Numbered from the stretch's first letter, positions 26,404-35,352 are shown. The stretch is 64,000 nt of DNA from Salinimicrobium soli (GCF_048323655.1 NZ_JBLUWW010000003.1:372001-436000), one strand, 5' to 3'. The notes: a model not told the origin generated them from the letters alone. Translations and numbers: made by a program.

Positions 26404-27114
26404 CTACCGGAAGACCAGGGGAATTGAATACTTTACCCGCACAATTTCTCCGTCTCTTTCACCGGGCTTCCATGCCGGCATTTTGGCTACAACATTGTAA
26501 GCTGATAAATTAAGAGCAAAAGAAGAAGTTTCTTCGATACGGACATCTGTAATGGAACCGTCAATATCAATAACAAAGCCCACCACAACTTTACCTCCTG
26601 CAACACCATTGGGTTTTTTTGCATTCGCTTTTATATAATTTTCAAGACCACTTTTTCCTCCCGGAAACCTCGGATGCACTTCCATTGGATACCAGGTAAT
26701 TGCTTTACCTGTGCTATCCCAAACCTTCTTTTCTTTTAATTTTCCCTTTTTATATAAGTCTTTTCTCTTCAATTGTCCGTTTTCCCAGTAGGAAATCAAA
26801 TAGCCATGTAACTTACCTTTAACATACTCACTTTCTGTCCAAAGGCTACCATCTTCCTTCCACAAAGTTTTCTTTCCTTCCAGGACCTCTTCTTTGAAAC
26901 TGCTAAAATATTCTTCCTTTTTTATTTGTCCCGAAATCCAGTATAACCGGTTATATCCTGCATCAGCGTTTTCTGCTGATCTCTCTTTTATCGAATAAAA
27001 TATTGCAGTTGATTTATCCAGAGTTTCCTTGTAGTGTCTATCAATAAAGATCGTATCCTGGGAAAACAGATATGTGCTGGAAATAAGTAAATAGAAGAAG
27101 AGAAGTTTTTTCAT
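26404..27114 (-). CDS. TonB C-terminal domain protein with MORN-like repeats
   Basis: 236 aa from the ATG at 27114, where a clear signal peptide begins (MKKLLFFYLLISSTYLFSQ). An upstream in-frame ATG at 27201 would add 29 unlikely residues. The middle part has YWISGQIKKE-, WTESEYVKGKLHGY- and YWENGQLKRKDLYKKGKLK-type repeats (YwqK/MORN-like). The C-terminal ~80 residues resemble a TonB C-terminal domain (PRFPGGKSGLENYIK, VVGFVIDIDGSITDVRI, PAWKPGERDG). With no N-terminal anchor or proline-rich linker it is a soluble periplasmic or surface variant, not a classical energy transducer. Function unknown. Confidence 0.82.
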   Translation of the reverse strand: MKKLLFFYLLISSTYLFSQDTIFIDRHYKETLDKSTAIFYSIKERSAENADAGYNRLYWISGQIKKEEYFSSFKEEVLEGKKTLWKEDGSLWTESEYVKGKLHGYLISYWENGQLKRKDLYKKGKLKEKKVWDSTGKAITWYPMEVHPRFPGGKSGLENYIKANAKKPNGVAGGKVVVGFVIDIDGSITDVRIEETSSFALNLSAYNVVAKMPAWKPGERDGEIVRVKYSIPLVFR

Positions 27115-27157
27115 AAGAGGAAATGTTTCGAAAAATAACACATTTTTCAGGAAATGT

Positions 27158-27856
27158 TCACAGGCATGCATCCCACAAAGGATCCTTTGGAGGAGGTGCA
27201 ACTATTTCCAGTTTTTCCTTTTTCACCGGATGGATAAAAGAAAGTCTACGGGCGTGGAGGTGAATACTTCCGTCCTTGTTACTTCGGTCAAAACCATATT
27301 TTAGGTCGCCTTTTATAGGACAGCCAATTGCAGACAACTGGCTTCTTATCTGGTGATGCCGGCCGGTTTGCAGATCGATCTCCATGAGAAAGTAGTTGTT
27401 GAGATTCTTTAGAAGACGATACTCCAAAATGGCTTTTTTGGAGTCGGGTACTTCGTTGATGTGGGCGTAAGATTTGTTTTGCTTCGGATTCCTTTTCATG
27501 AAATGAACAAGCGTGTCCTGCTTTTTTGGAGGGGCGTTTTTAACGATCGCCCAATATGTCTTTTTTGCGTCCTTGTCCTTGAAAAGTTTGTTCAGACGTG
27601 GAAGCGCTTTAGAGGTCCTTGCAAAAACGACGATTCCGCTTGTTGGCCGGTCAAGCCTATGCACCACTCCCAAATAAACATTCCCCGGTTTATCGTATTT
27701 GATCTTAATGTATTCCTTCACCACCTCACTTAAAGGAGTGTCCCCTGTCTTGTCGCCCTGCACAATATCTCCCGGTCGCTTATTGACAATGATAAGGTGA
27801 TTGTCTTCATACAATACCTGCAGGTTCTGCGGAGTGGAAAGGGTCTTATCTTCCAA
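27158..27856 (-). CDS. RluA-family pseudouridine synthase
   Basis: Isomerises specific uridines in rRNA or tRNA. 232 aa, catalytic domain only, without an S4 domain. The active-site motif HRLDRPTSG carries catalytic Asp69; DLQTGRHHQIR follows in the second half. Target position (RluA, RluC/D or TruC type) cannot be decided by eye. The 3' end is duplicated as a fragment at 26274-26390. Ten bases separate it from the small membrane-protein gene upstream, so the two are probably co-transcribed with panB. Confidence 0.93.
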   Translation of the reverse strand: MEDKTLSTPQNLQVLYEDNHLIIVNKRPGDIVQGDKTGDTPLSEVVKEYIKIKYDKPGNVYLGVVHRLDRPTSGIVVFARTSKALPRLNKLFKDKDAKKTYWAIVKNAPPKKQDTLVHFMKRNPKQNKSYAHINEVPDSKKAILEYRLLKNLNNYFLMEIDLQTGRHHQIRSQLSAIGCPIKGDLKYGFDRSNKDGSIHLHARRLSFIHPVKKEKLEIVAPPPKDPLWDACL

Positions 27857-27867
27857 AAATGGGATTT

Positions 27868-28290
27868 TTAGGAGGTTTTTGGCGAGTAGCCAATGAAAGG
27901 GTTATTCTCAATTTCCAAAGATCCTAAGCTAATCAACAAATCTTTGCGAGAGTCGTCATCGATCAGTTCGGTATTGATGCTCAGCTTTTCTTCGGAAGTA
28001 AAAAGTTTGATCTTTCCCGGGAATGACTGGATTCTTTCGATCTTGTCGAGTTGAAGTGATTTTTTTCTAAGAGTATTTTTTGTCAGGATTCCGTTATCAA
28101 TATTTAGATACTGAAAGTGACTTTCATAGAAATAGGCACCTACTGCAAAAAGCCCGCAGAAGACCTGAAGGTAGTCTATCCATGGAGTATTAGGTTGGCC
28201 AAGTAGCTGAAGGAAACCAAGTACAGCAAACATTCCTCCCAAAAAAAGATGGGAATAAAGTCGCTTTTTTGAATATTTTATTTTCATCAA
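27868..28290 (-). CDS. Small membrane protein of unknown function
   Basis: 140 aa. Two hydrophobic helices (about 13-31 and 37-54) are followed by a roughly 85-residue soluble part with PH-like strand pattern (FQYLNIDNGILTKNTLRKKSLQLDKIERIQSF). The family is not recognised with certainty; a bacterial PH-like fold near the membrane is inferred. It is in line with panB upstream (33 bases) and rluA-type gene downstream (11 bases). Confidence 0.7.
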   Translation of the reverse strand: MMKIKYSKKRLYSHLFLGGMFAVLGFLQLLGQPNTPWIDYLQVFCGLFAVGAYFYESHFQYLNIDNGILTKNTLRKKSLQLDKIERIQSFPGKIKLFTSEEKLSINTELIDDDSRKDLLISLGSLEIENNPFIGYSPKTS

Positions 28291-28323
28291 AAACTTCTAA
28301 GCTCTAACTTCTATATTCTAACT

Positions 28324-29142
28324 TTAATACTGTTCCTCGTCTGAAGGGAAGTCTTTATTCTTCACGTCATCCCGATACTGCTCGAAAGCTTTGGTCATTT
28401 CAGAATACAGGTCCAGGTATCTTCTCAAGAACCGCGGATTGAATTCGTGGGTCATCCCGATCATGTCATGTACTACCAAAACCTGACCGTCCACCCCGTT
28501 TCCGGCGCCAATCCCAATCACCGGAATGGTAAGACTGGCAGCAACTACTCTGGCCAATTTTGCAGGCACCTTTTCCAGTACAATGGCAAAACACCCTGCT
28601 TTCTCAAGCATTAAAGCATCGGTCTTCAACTTTTCAGCTTCGGCTTCTTCCTTGGCACGAACCGTATAGGTTCCGAATTTATAGATGGACTGCGGAGTTA
28701 ATCCGAGGTGGCCCATTACTGGAATTCCGGCGTTCAAAATACGTTTTACAGAATCTTTTATTTCCTTACCGCCTTCCAGTTTCACGGCATGTCCGCCGCT
28801 TTCTTTCATGATCCTGATGGCTGATCTCAAAGCTTCTTTCGGGTCACTTTGATAACTTCCGAAGGGAAGGTCAACAACTACGAGAGCCCTCTCCACGGCG
28901 CGCACTACGCTGGCCGCGTGATAGATCATCTGGTCAAGGGTGATAGGAAGTGTAGTTTCGTGACCTGCCATTACGTTACTGGCAGAATCCCCTACGAGGA
29001 TCACATCTATGCCCGCACCATCAATGATCTTAGCCATTGAGTAATCATAGGCAGTAAGCATGGAGATCTTTTCTCCCTGAGACTTCATCTCCACCAACGA
29101 TTTAGTGGTGATCCTTTTATATTCTTTCTTCGCGACTGACAT
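28324..29142 (-). CDS. panB: 3-methyl-2-oxobutanoate hydroxymethyltransferase
   Basis: First step of pantothenate synthesis: adds a hydroxymethyl group from methylene-THF to 2-oxoisovalerate to give ketopantoate. 272 aa. LTAYDYSMAKIIDGAGIDVILVGDS (residues about 24-48) includes the metal-binding Asp; KLEGG (about 119-123), GHLGLTPQS and the GIGAGNGVDGQVLVVHDMIG block are intact. panC and panD are not in the window. The start at 29142 gives a conserved N-terminus. Confidence 0.96.
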   Translation of the reverse strand: MSVAKKEYKRITTKSLVEMKSQGEKISMLTAYDYSMAKIIDGAGIDVILVGDSASNVMAGHETTLPITLDQMIYHAASVVRAVERALVVVDLPFGSYQSDPKEALRSAIRIMKESGGHAVKLEGGKEIKDSVKRILNAGIPVMGHLGLTPQSIYKFGTYTVRAKEEAEAEKLKTDALMLEKAGCFAIVLEKVPAKLARVVAASLTIPVIGIGAGNGVDGQVLVVHDMIGMTHEFNPRFLRRYLDLYSEMTKAFEQYRDDVKNKDFPSDEEQY

Positions 29143-29207
29143 GTAGGATTTTTTAAGATTCCGGTAAAAGTACTAAATTCGGCTTCTACATTCAAAACAA
29201 TCCAAAA

Positions 29208-29690
29208 ATGTTAAAAAGATTATCCTTTCTGTTTTTACTCAATTTTTGTTTTTCAGCTCCTGTTTTAGCTCAACAATCTTCTGAAGAAATGCAGGTGAAG
29301 AAAACTATTGAAACCTTTTTTGAAGGTTTTCATGCCAGGGATTCCATAGTGATGAAGTCTGTCTTAGCTGATGATGTGGTGGTTCAAACAATAGGAAAAG
29401 CGAAAACCGGAGAGATAAAATTACATCATGAGGATATTCATAAAGTGTTGAAAGGAATCGTGTCAATTCCGCTGGAGACATCTTTTGAGGAAGTGCTCCA
29501 CGGATATGATATTAAGGTTGACGGACAAATGGCGAACGCCTGGACACCTTATTCTTTATATATCAACTCTGCTTTTAGTCACTGCGGGGTAAATAACTTT
29601 CAGCTCTTTAAAGATAACGGGAAATGGAAGATCATCTACCTTATCGATACCAGAAGAAAAGAAGGTTGTGAGGATATAGCTAAGAAGTAA
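29208..29690 (+). CDS. Secreted NTF2-like (SnoaL-type) protein
   Basis: 160 aa with a signal peptide (cleavage after VLAQ, about residue 22). The rest has the cone-shaped NTF2/SnoaL pattern: an initial helix (MQVKKTIETFFEGFHARDSIVMKSVL), then strands, ending in a WKIIYLIDTR strand as in nuclear transport factor 2-like lyases and ketosteroid isomerase relatives. Two Cys (HCGVN and EGCED) could pair in the periplasm. It is transcribed divergently from panB and closed by its own terminator. Function unknown. Confidence 0.8.
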   Translation: MLKRLSFLFLLNFCFSAPVLAQQSSEEMQVKKTIETFFEGFHARDSIVMKSVLADDVVVQTIGKAKTGEIKLHHEDIHKVLKGIVSIPLETSFEEVLHGYDIKVDGQMANAWTPYSLYINSAFSHCGVNNFQLFKDNGKWKIIYLIDTRRKEGCEDIAKK

Positions 29691-29709
29691 AAACTTTCTT
29701 CCGAAGATC

Positions 29710-29739
29710 AAAAAAGCCCTTCCAAAAAGGGCTTTTTTT
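29710..29739. terminator. Terminator between the NTF2-like gene and adh
   Basis: A 12-bp stem aaaaaagccctt / aagggctttttt with loop ccaaa. The A and T arms allow termination in both directions for these convergent genes. Confidence 0.85.
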
Positions 29740-29769
29740 AATGCTCTTATTATTGCATCTGCCAATGAA

Positions 29770-30774
29770 TTATGGTTTAAGAACCACTCTGAATCGCGCT
29801 TTGTTGTTGATCATTCTGTCATAAGCTTCATTGACCTTGTCAAGAGGAAATTCTTCTATCATAGGAACTGTGCCGGTAAGAGCACTGAAATGTAAGGTGT
29901 CTTCAGAATCTTTAGCGGTACCACTAGGCCAGCCCGAAAGTGATTTTCTGCCCATTAGGAGTTGCATTGGTGATACTTCTATAGGCTCTCCTGTTGCGGC
30001 TACCATGAGAAGTTTACCGTCAATTCCCAATCCATCAACTACTGCTGTGATCGCACTGCTTACGGGTGCAGTTGCGAGGATGAGCCTTGCACCACCCAAT
30101 TTTTGAAGGGCTTTGGCAGGATCTTCTTTTTCGGTATTGATGAAGTGTTGGGCGCCCAATTTTTCGGCAAGATCTTTCTTGCTATCACTGTGAGAAATTG
30201 CTACTGTACGCATCCCCATTTTTACTGCATATTGTATTGCAAGGTGGCCGAGACCTCCAATTCCCTGAACTGCCACCAGGTCACCCGGTTTTATTCCTGA
30301 ATTCCGCAATGCATTATAGACTGTAATTCCGGCGCAGAGAAGGGGAGCAGCTTCTGCTGAAGAAAGTTCCTCGGGAACTGCGGCAATGGCTTCTTGTGGC
30401 GCTGTCATATATTCAGCGTAACCACCGTCATAAGAAATCCCGCTTACCTGCGCATTCACACAGTTGATGAAATCTCCTCTTCTGCAGGGATCGCACTCAA
30501 AACAATGTCCGCCATGCCAGCCCACGCCCACGCGCTGACCTTTCTCCCACATCTTTACATCTTCACCAACTTCTTCAATAATACCAACTACTTCATGTCC
30601 CGGTACACGCGGATATTCGATTCCCGGAAAGGCGCCTTCTTTTACAAAGGCGTCACTGTGACAAATGCCACAGGCTTCCACTTTAATAAGGACTTCTTTT
30701 TTACCGGGTTTGGGTTTATCGAGTTCAACTATGACAAAATCTCCTCCTTTTTCCTGTACCTGTGCTGCTTTCAT
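29770..30774 (-). CDS. Zinc-dependent alcohol dehydrogenase
   Basis: 334-aa medium-chain dehydrogenase of the AdhP/AdhT type. The catalytic zinc motif is CGICHSD (35-41) with GHE at 59-61; the structural zinc site is Cys91, 94, 97 and 105. The Rossmann motif GIGGLGHLA follows near 175, and SHSDSKK after beta-2 lacks a clear Asp, so NAD versus NADP use is uncertain. It probably reduces or oxidises short primary alcohols and aldehydes. It sits just left of the inverted-repeat element. Confidence 0.93.
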   Translation of the reverse strand: MKAAQVQEKGGDFVIVELDKPKPGKKEVLIKVEACGICHSDAFVKEGAFPGIEYPRVPGHEVVGIIEEVGEDVKMWEKGQRVGVGWHGGHCFECDPCRRGDFINCVNAQVSGISYDGGYAEYMTAPQEAIAAVPEELSSAEAAPLLCAGITVYNALRNSGIKPGDLVAVQGIGGLGHLAIQYAVKMGMRTVAISHSDSKKDLAEKLGAQHFINTEKEDPAKALQKLGGARLILATAPVSSAITAVVDGLGIDGKLLMVAATGEPIEVSPMQLLMGRKSLSGWPSGTAKDSEDTLHFSALTGTVPMIEEFPLDKVNEAYDRMINNKARFRVVLKP

Positions 30775-30863
30775 AAATGTAGTTTTTTATGAAGCAGAAG
30801 ATATTGAAATTTAAAGGGGGAGAGTTATAATACTGAGTTAAAGGCAGGTAGGAAAGGGAGTAC

Positions 30864-31122
30864 TAACCACCCCGTCTTCGCCTGCGGCGGATCCACTCCT
30901 CCTTGGGAAGGAGGGGGACCTTTTTGAGATATTTTACACAGGAGTCCTCCATCATTGGAGGCATCTGTTTCTAAAATTGCGGTTCACCTTTTCTGGGACA
31001 GAAAAATGCACTGTTCTTACTGCACATTAGTTTCAACACCTGCCGCCAGGCAGAGGAGACGTGTGCGACTTCATAGTGTCCCCTCCTTCTAAAGGAGGGG
31101 TGCCCAAAGGGTGGGGTGGTTA
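30864..31122. mobile_element. MITE-like element with inverted ends
   Basis: 259 bases with no gene, bounded by inverted arms. The left arm starts TAACCACCCC and ends ...GGAAGGAGGGGGAC (30864-30919); the right arm (31078-31122) starts GTCCCCTCCTTC and ends GGGTGGGGTGGTTA, its approximate reverse complement. Each arm also contains a short hairpin of its own (ctccttgggaaggag and cccctccttctaaaggagggg). The interior has a cctgccgccaggcag hairpin. The right end supplies the stop codon of sdaA. Such end sequences recur in flavobacterial genomes; no transposase is present, so it would be non-autonomous. Confidence 0.7.
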
Positions 31123-32544
31123 ACAGTCACTCAAACTCACCCTCACTGCAAGTCCGCCTTCTGAGGTTTCCTTGTACTTGGAGTTCATGTCTTTGGCAGT
31201 TTCCCACATGGTTTCGATAACCTTATCAAGTGGGACCTTGGCATGAATTGAGTCGGCGTCAAGGGCCATTTCGGCTGCATTAATAGCTTTGATCGCACCC
31301 ATCGAATTTCGCTCGATACAAGGGATTTGAACAAGTCCGGCAATAGGATCACAGGTGAGTCCGAGGTGATGTTCCATGGCAATCTCCGCGGCCATCATCA
31401 CCTGTTCGGGAGTACCTCCCATAACTTCGGCCAAAGCACCTGCAGCCATTGAGGAAGAAACCCCGATCTCTGCCTGACAGCCACCCATAGCAGCTGAAAT
31501 CGTAGCACCTTTTTTGAAAAGGCTGCCAATTTCTCCGGCCACCAAGAGGAATTGTTTTATTTTTTCGAATCCGGCGTCGTGATTTTCGATCGTGAGGTAA
31601 TACATAAGCACCGCGGGAATAACCCCGGCGCTACCATTTGTGGGTGCAGTGACAACTCTTCCCAAAGAGGCATTTACTTCATTCACTCCGAGCGCAAAGC
31701 AGCTCACCCACTTTAGAATAGAACGGAATTTAACTTCCGTTTTTCGAATTACTTCGATCCATTCTTCCGGAGTATTGTATTTAAAATCTCCAATGAGTTT
31801 TTTGTGAGAGTCAGGAGCCCTGCGGCGCACATTGAGTCCTCCGGGAAGGGTACCTTCGGTATGACAGCCAAGGTACATGGATTCCAACATGACATTCCAT
31901 ACAGCTGTAAGTCCGGCGTCTATTTCTACTTCAGAGCGAAGGGATTTCTCGTTTTCATAGACAATCTCAGAGATCTTCTTATTCTCCTGTTTGCAGAATC
32001 TGGCAAGGTCAGTGCCCTTGACAATTGGGAAAGGGAATTCCTTAAATTTTTCAAGCTGTCTTTTTGCCCTTTTTCGCTCCTCTTTTACCACAAATCCACC
32101 GCCAATAGAATAAAAGGTAGAAGAGGTGGTTTTGCCGGTAGAAAGTCGTGCAGTAAATTTCATTCCGTTAGGGTGGAATGGCAAGAACTTCTTATTAAAG
32201 ACTAAATCGTTTTCGAAATCAAAATCAATAGAACGCTCGCCATTAAGATTCAAACGGTGAAAAGTTTTGATGTTGTTGATCTCGGGATCAATATTCTCTA
32301 CAGGAATGGTGACAGGATCATAGCCTAAAAGTCCAAGGAGAGAAGCAAGATCTGTAGCGTGCCCTTTTCCGGTAAGGGAAAGGGAGCCATATAGATTAAT
32401 GGTCACGCCTTCTACGAGGTCGAACTTATTGGATTCCTTCAGTTCTTTTATCCATCGTTCACCGGCACGCCAGGGGCCAAGGGTGTGGGAACTGGAGGGG
32501 CCCACTCCAATTTTTAGCATGTCAAAAACGCTGATACTTTCCAT
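31120..32544 (-). CDS. sdaA: L-serine ammonia-lyase, iron-sulfur type
   Basis: Deaminates serine to pyruvate. 474-aa single-chain form with the beta-type domain first (KIGVGPSSSHTLGP, 12-25) and the alpha-type catalytic domain behind it (GSAGVIPAVLMYYL, AAMGGCQAEIGVSSSMAAGAL). Cys in ALGV/GGCQAE and HHLGLTCDPIAGLVQIPCIERN would ligate the oxygen-sensitive [4Fe-4S] cluster. The stop codon (31120-31122) is formed by the outer end of the inverted-repeat element, so the insertion seems to define the exact C-terminus (RVSLSDC). Confidence 0.95.
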   Translation of the reverse strand: MESISVFDMLKIGVGPSSSHTLGPWRAGERWIKELKESNKFDLVEGVTINLYGSLSLTGKGHATDLASLLGLLGYDPVTIPVENIDPEINNIKTFHRLNLNGERSIDFDFENDLVFNKKFLPFHPNGMKFTARLSTGKTTSSTFYSIGGGFVVKEERKRAKRQLEKFKEFPFPIVKGTDLARFCKQENKKISEIVYENEKSLRSEVEIDAGLTAVWNVMLESMYLGCHTEGTLPGGLNVRRRAPDSHKKLIGDFKYNTPEEWIEVIRKTEVKFRSILKWVSCFALGVNEVNASLGRVVTAPTNGSAGVIPAVLMYYLTIENHDAGFEKIKQFLLVAGEIGSLFKKGATISAAMGGCQAEIGVSSSMAAGALAEVMGGTPEQVMMAAEIAMEHHLGLTCDPIAGLVQIPCIERNSMGAIKAINAAEMALDADSIHAKVPLDKVIETMWETAKDMNSKYKETSEGGLAVRVSLSDC

Positions 32545-32629
32545 TCCTATTATTTAGCCGGCAAATGTAAATATTCGAAAACAGAAAGCGAAATTAAAAA
32601 GAACGGGTTATTGCGAATTCGAAATGTGT

Positions 32630-32923
32630 TTATTTACTGCCTAAAATGTCAATTTTCTTAATTGAAGGTTGAGTTTTTAAGAGTGTGTCTGCATTGGCCA
32701 TGAGATGAGAGGCTATTTCACCATTCAGATGTGCTTCCCTGCCGTCATCTTGATTAAAAGTGTCAAAAATGCCGAAGGTGTTGCTGTCAATTTTAAAGGC
32801 AAACCAGTCAACTGTCTTGTCTTCTTTTTTGGCTAGATCTACTGCACTTTTTAGAAAATCCTCTACATCTTTTTCTTTTCCTTCCTTCGCTTGAACTGTT
32901 GCGAGTAATCCTTTGGTTACCAT
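32630..32923 (-). CDS. ABM-type (dimeric alpha-beta barrel) small protein
   Basis: 97 aa with the pattern of antibiotic biosynthesis monooxygenase/YgiN proteins: TKGLLATVQAKEGKEKDVEDFL, then VDWFAFKIDSNTFGIFDTF and a LMANADTLLKTQPSIKKIDI end. These cofactor-free ferredoxin-like dimers often act on quinones or small reactive compounds, but no substrate can be given. It is a single gene located divergent to dnaK. Confidence 0.8.
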   Translation of the reverse strand: MVTKGLLATVQAKEGKEKDVEDFLKSAVDLAKKEDKTVDWFAFKIDSNTFGIFDTFNQDDGREAHLNGEIASHLMANADTLLKTQPSIKKIDILGSK

Positions 32924-33157
32924 AATCTCTAATTTTTAAATAGTGAAACTTTCAGCTTTTCGAAGGGCATTATAAAATACAAAATAATACGGTTTTGAAT
33001 TTCAATTTCCTGTTAAACCTTTAGGTGGTCATAATAGAGATAAATTTAGAAGGTTTGGGATTATGACATCCTGTCATATAATTTCCGGTGGCATAATGAT
33101 TGACTTTAAGTGGTTGATTAAAAATTTTGGAAACAACAAATAACAACCTATAGAATT

Positions 33158-35086
33158 ATGAGTAAAATTATTGGAATCGACTTAGGTACTACCAACTCGT
33201 GCGTTGCCGTAATGGAAGGGAACGAGCCAACGGTAATTCCTAATGCCGAAGGAAAACGAACTACTCCTTCTGTAATTGCTTTTGTAGAAGGAGGTGAAAT
33301 AAAAGTAGGAGATCCTGCAAAGCGTCAGGCTGTAACTAACCCTGAGAAAACCATTTCTTCCATTAAAAGATTTATGGGGAACAAATATTCGGAGTCTTCT
33401 AGAGAGGCGGGAAGAGTTCCTTACAAAGTGGTAAAAGGAGATAATGACACTCCACGTGTTCAGGTAGACGGTCGTATGTATACTCCACAAGAACTTTCAG
33501 CAATGATCCTTCAAAAAATGAAGAAAACAGCTGAAGATTATCTTGGACAGGATGTAAATGAAGCGGTTATTACCGTTCCTGCTTATTTTAATGACTCTCA
33601 GCGCCAGGCTACAAAAGAAGCCGGGGAAATTGCTGGTCTAAAAGTGAGACGTATCATCAACGAGCCAACTGCAGCTGCACTGGCCTACGGACTTGATAAA
33701 AAATCTCAGGACCAGAAGATTGCTGTTTATGACCTTGGTGGTGGTACATTCGATATCTCTATCCTTGAATTGGGAGACGGAGTATTTGAAGTATTGTCTA
33801 CTAACGGAGACACTCACCTTGGTGGTGATGATTTTGATGAGGTGATCATTGACTGGTTGGCCGATACCTTCCAAAAAGCAGAAGATATTGACTTGAGAAA
33901 AGACCCAATGGCACTTCAACGTTTGAAAGAAGCTGCGGAAAAAGCGAAGATCGAGCTTTCGTCTTCTTCTCAAACTGAGATCAACCTGCCATATGTAACT
34001 GCTACTGCAAGCGGACCAAAGCACCTTGTTGAAACTCTTACAAGATCAAAATTCGAGCAACTTGCAGATACTCTGGTGAAGCGTTCAATGGATCCTGTTC
34101 AAAAAGCGCTTAGCGATGCAGGACTTTCAAAAAGTGATATTGACGAGGTAATTCTTGTGGGTGGATCAACCCGTATCCCTAAGATCCAGGAAGAGGTTGA
34201 GAAATTCTTCGGAAAAAAACCATCTAAAGGGGTTAACCCGGATGAGGTAGTAGCAATTGGTGCTGCGATCCAGGGTGGTGTATTGACCGGTGATGTAAAA
34301 GATGTATTGCTTCTTGACGTAACTCCGCTTTCTCTTGGTATTGAGACTATGGGAGGTGTAATGACTAAATTGATCGAGTCCAACACTACTATTCCTACCA
34401 AGAAATCACAGGTATTCTCTACTGCGGCCGATAATCAGCCTTCTGTTGAGATCCACGTGTTACAGGGAGAGCGTCCAATGGCGGCAGATAACAAGACAAT
34501 TGGTAGATTCCACTTAGATGGAATTCCACCAGCGCCAAGAGGAACCCCTCAAATTGAAGTAACCTTTGATATTGATGCCAACGGTATCATCAAAGTAAGC
34601 GCAACCGATAAAGCTACCGGTAAATCTCAGGACATTCGTATCGAGGCATCTTCAGGACTTACTGAAGAAGAAATCGAAAAAATGAAGAGAGAAGCTGAAG
34701 CAAATGCGGAAAGCGATAAGAAAGCCAAAGAAAAAGTAGATAAGCTGAACGAAGCTGATGCTATGATCTTCCAGACTGAAAAACAGCTGAAAGAATTTGG
34801 AGATAAACTTTCTGATGACAAGAAGAAGCCAATCGAAGACGCTTTGGAAGAGTTGAAGAAAGCTTACGAGACTAAAGAAGTAGAAACTATTCAGCCTGCA
34901 TTAGACAAGATCAATGAGGCATGGAAAGTAGCTTCCGAAGAAATGTACAAAGCTCAAGCCGAAGCTCAGGGTGGTGCACAACAAGGTGCAACCGGAGCCC
35001 AGGGAGGACCTGCCGGAGGAGAAGCCGGAGGTGACTCTAAGCAAGGTGATGATGTAGAAGACGTAGACTTCGAAGAAGTAAAATAA
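33158..35086 (+). CDS. dnaK: Molecular chaperone DnaK (Hsp70)
   Basis: 642 aa. The N-terminal ATPase domain has GIDLGTTNSCVAV (5-17), AVYDLGGGTFDISIL (about 191-205) and ILVGGSTRIPKIQ. The substrate-binding beta domain follows from about 385 and a helical lid to about 600. The Gly/Gln/Ala-rich tail ends EDVDFEEVK, typical for Bacteroidota DnaK. No grpE or dnaJ is next to it. The 234-base upstream gap has no convincing CIRCE element; an imperfect -7-like aaatTTTG lies at about 33120-33130. Confidence 0.98.
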   Translation: MSKIIGIDLGTTNSCVAVMEGNEPTVIPNAEGKRTTPSVIAFVEGGEIKVGDPAKRQAVTNPEKTISSIKRFMGNKYSESSREAGRVPYKVVKGDNDTPRVQVDGRMYTPQELSAMILQKMKKTAEDYLGQDVNEAVITVPAYFNDSQRQATKEAGEIAGLKVRRIINEPTAAALAYGLDKKSQDQKIAVYDLGGGTFDISILELGDGVFEVLSTNGDTHLGGDDFDEVIIDWLADTFQKAEDIDLRKDPMALQRLKEAAEKAKIELSSSSQTEINLPYVTATASGPKHLVETLTRSKFEQLADTLVKRSMDPVQKALSDAGLSKSDIDEVILVGGSTRIPKIQEEVEKFFGKKPSKGVNPDEVVAIGAAIQGGVLTGDVKDVLLLDVTPLSLGIETMGGVMTKLIESNTTIPTKKSQVFSTAADNQPSVEIHVLQGERPMAADNKTIGRFHLDGIPPAPRGTPQIEVTFDIDANGIIKVSATDKATGKSQDIRIEASSGLTEEEIEKMKREAEANAESDKKAKEKVDKLNEADAMIFQTEKQLKEFGDKLSDDKKKPIEDALEELKKAYETKEVETIQPALDKINEAWKVASEEMYKAQAEAQGGAQQGATGAQGGPAGGEAGGDSKQGDDVEDVDFEEVK

Positions 35087-35095
35087 GCAGAGAAC

Positions 35096-35117
35096 AGGTT
35101 TTGCTATAGCAAAACCT
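35096..35117. repeat. Perfect hairpin just after dnaK
   Basis: A 9-bp perfect stem AGGTTTTGC / GCAAAACCT with loop TATA, ten bases after the dnaK stop and 55 bases before the terminator proper. No U run follows, so it may be an mRNA 3'-end stabiliser rather than a terminator. Confidence 0.55.
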
Positions 35118-35171
35118 TGTGAATCGCTTATCCCGACGTAAGGAGGGATCTGCTTCAAATAAATTTAAAAG

Positions 35172-35208
35172 CGCTGCTCCCGGTTATTCGGGGGCAGCGT
35201 TTTTTTTT
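35172..35208 (+). terminator. Rho-independent terminator after dnaK
   Basis: An 11-bp GC-rich stem cgctgctcccg / cgggggcagcg with loop gttatt, followed by nine T. Confidence 0.88.
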
Positions 35209-35352
35209 ATCAAAAAAATAAAGAGATTGCTATAACCGCAAAAGGGCAGCTGAGATCTTACGAAAAAAGCAAGGGCTTGGGTTCTTTTCTGAAATTTTCT
35301 TTGTTGTTTTTTTATTTTATCTTCAGCAACTGTAAATCCAAAAAATAACAAC

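Noticed and set aside
28287..28322. Short repeats of the type ctaacttcta between panB and the next gene
   Set aside because: Low-complexity A/T-rich spacer; too short and imperfect to call a repeat family.
33060..33157. CIRCE or heat-shock operator before dnaK
   Set aside because: No TTAGCACTC-type inverted repeat; only a weak -7-like box is visible.
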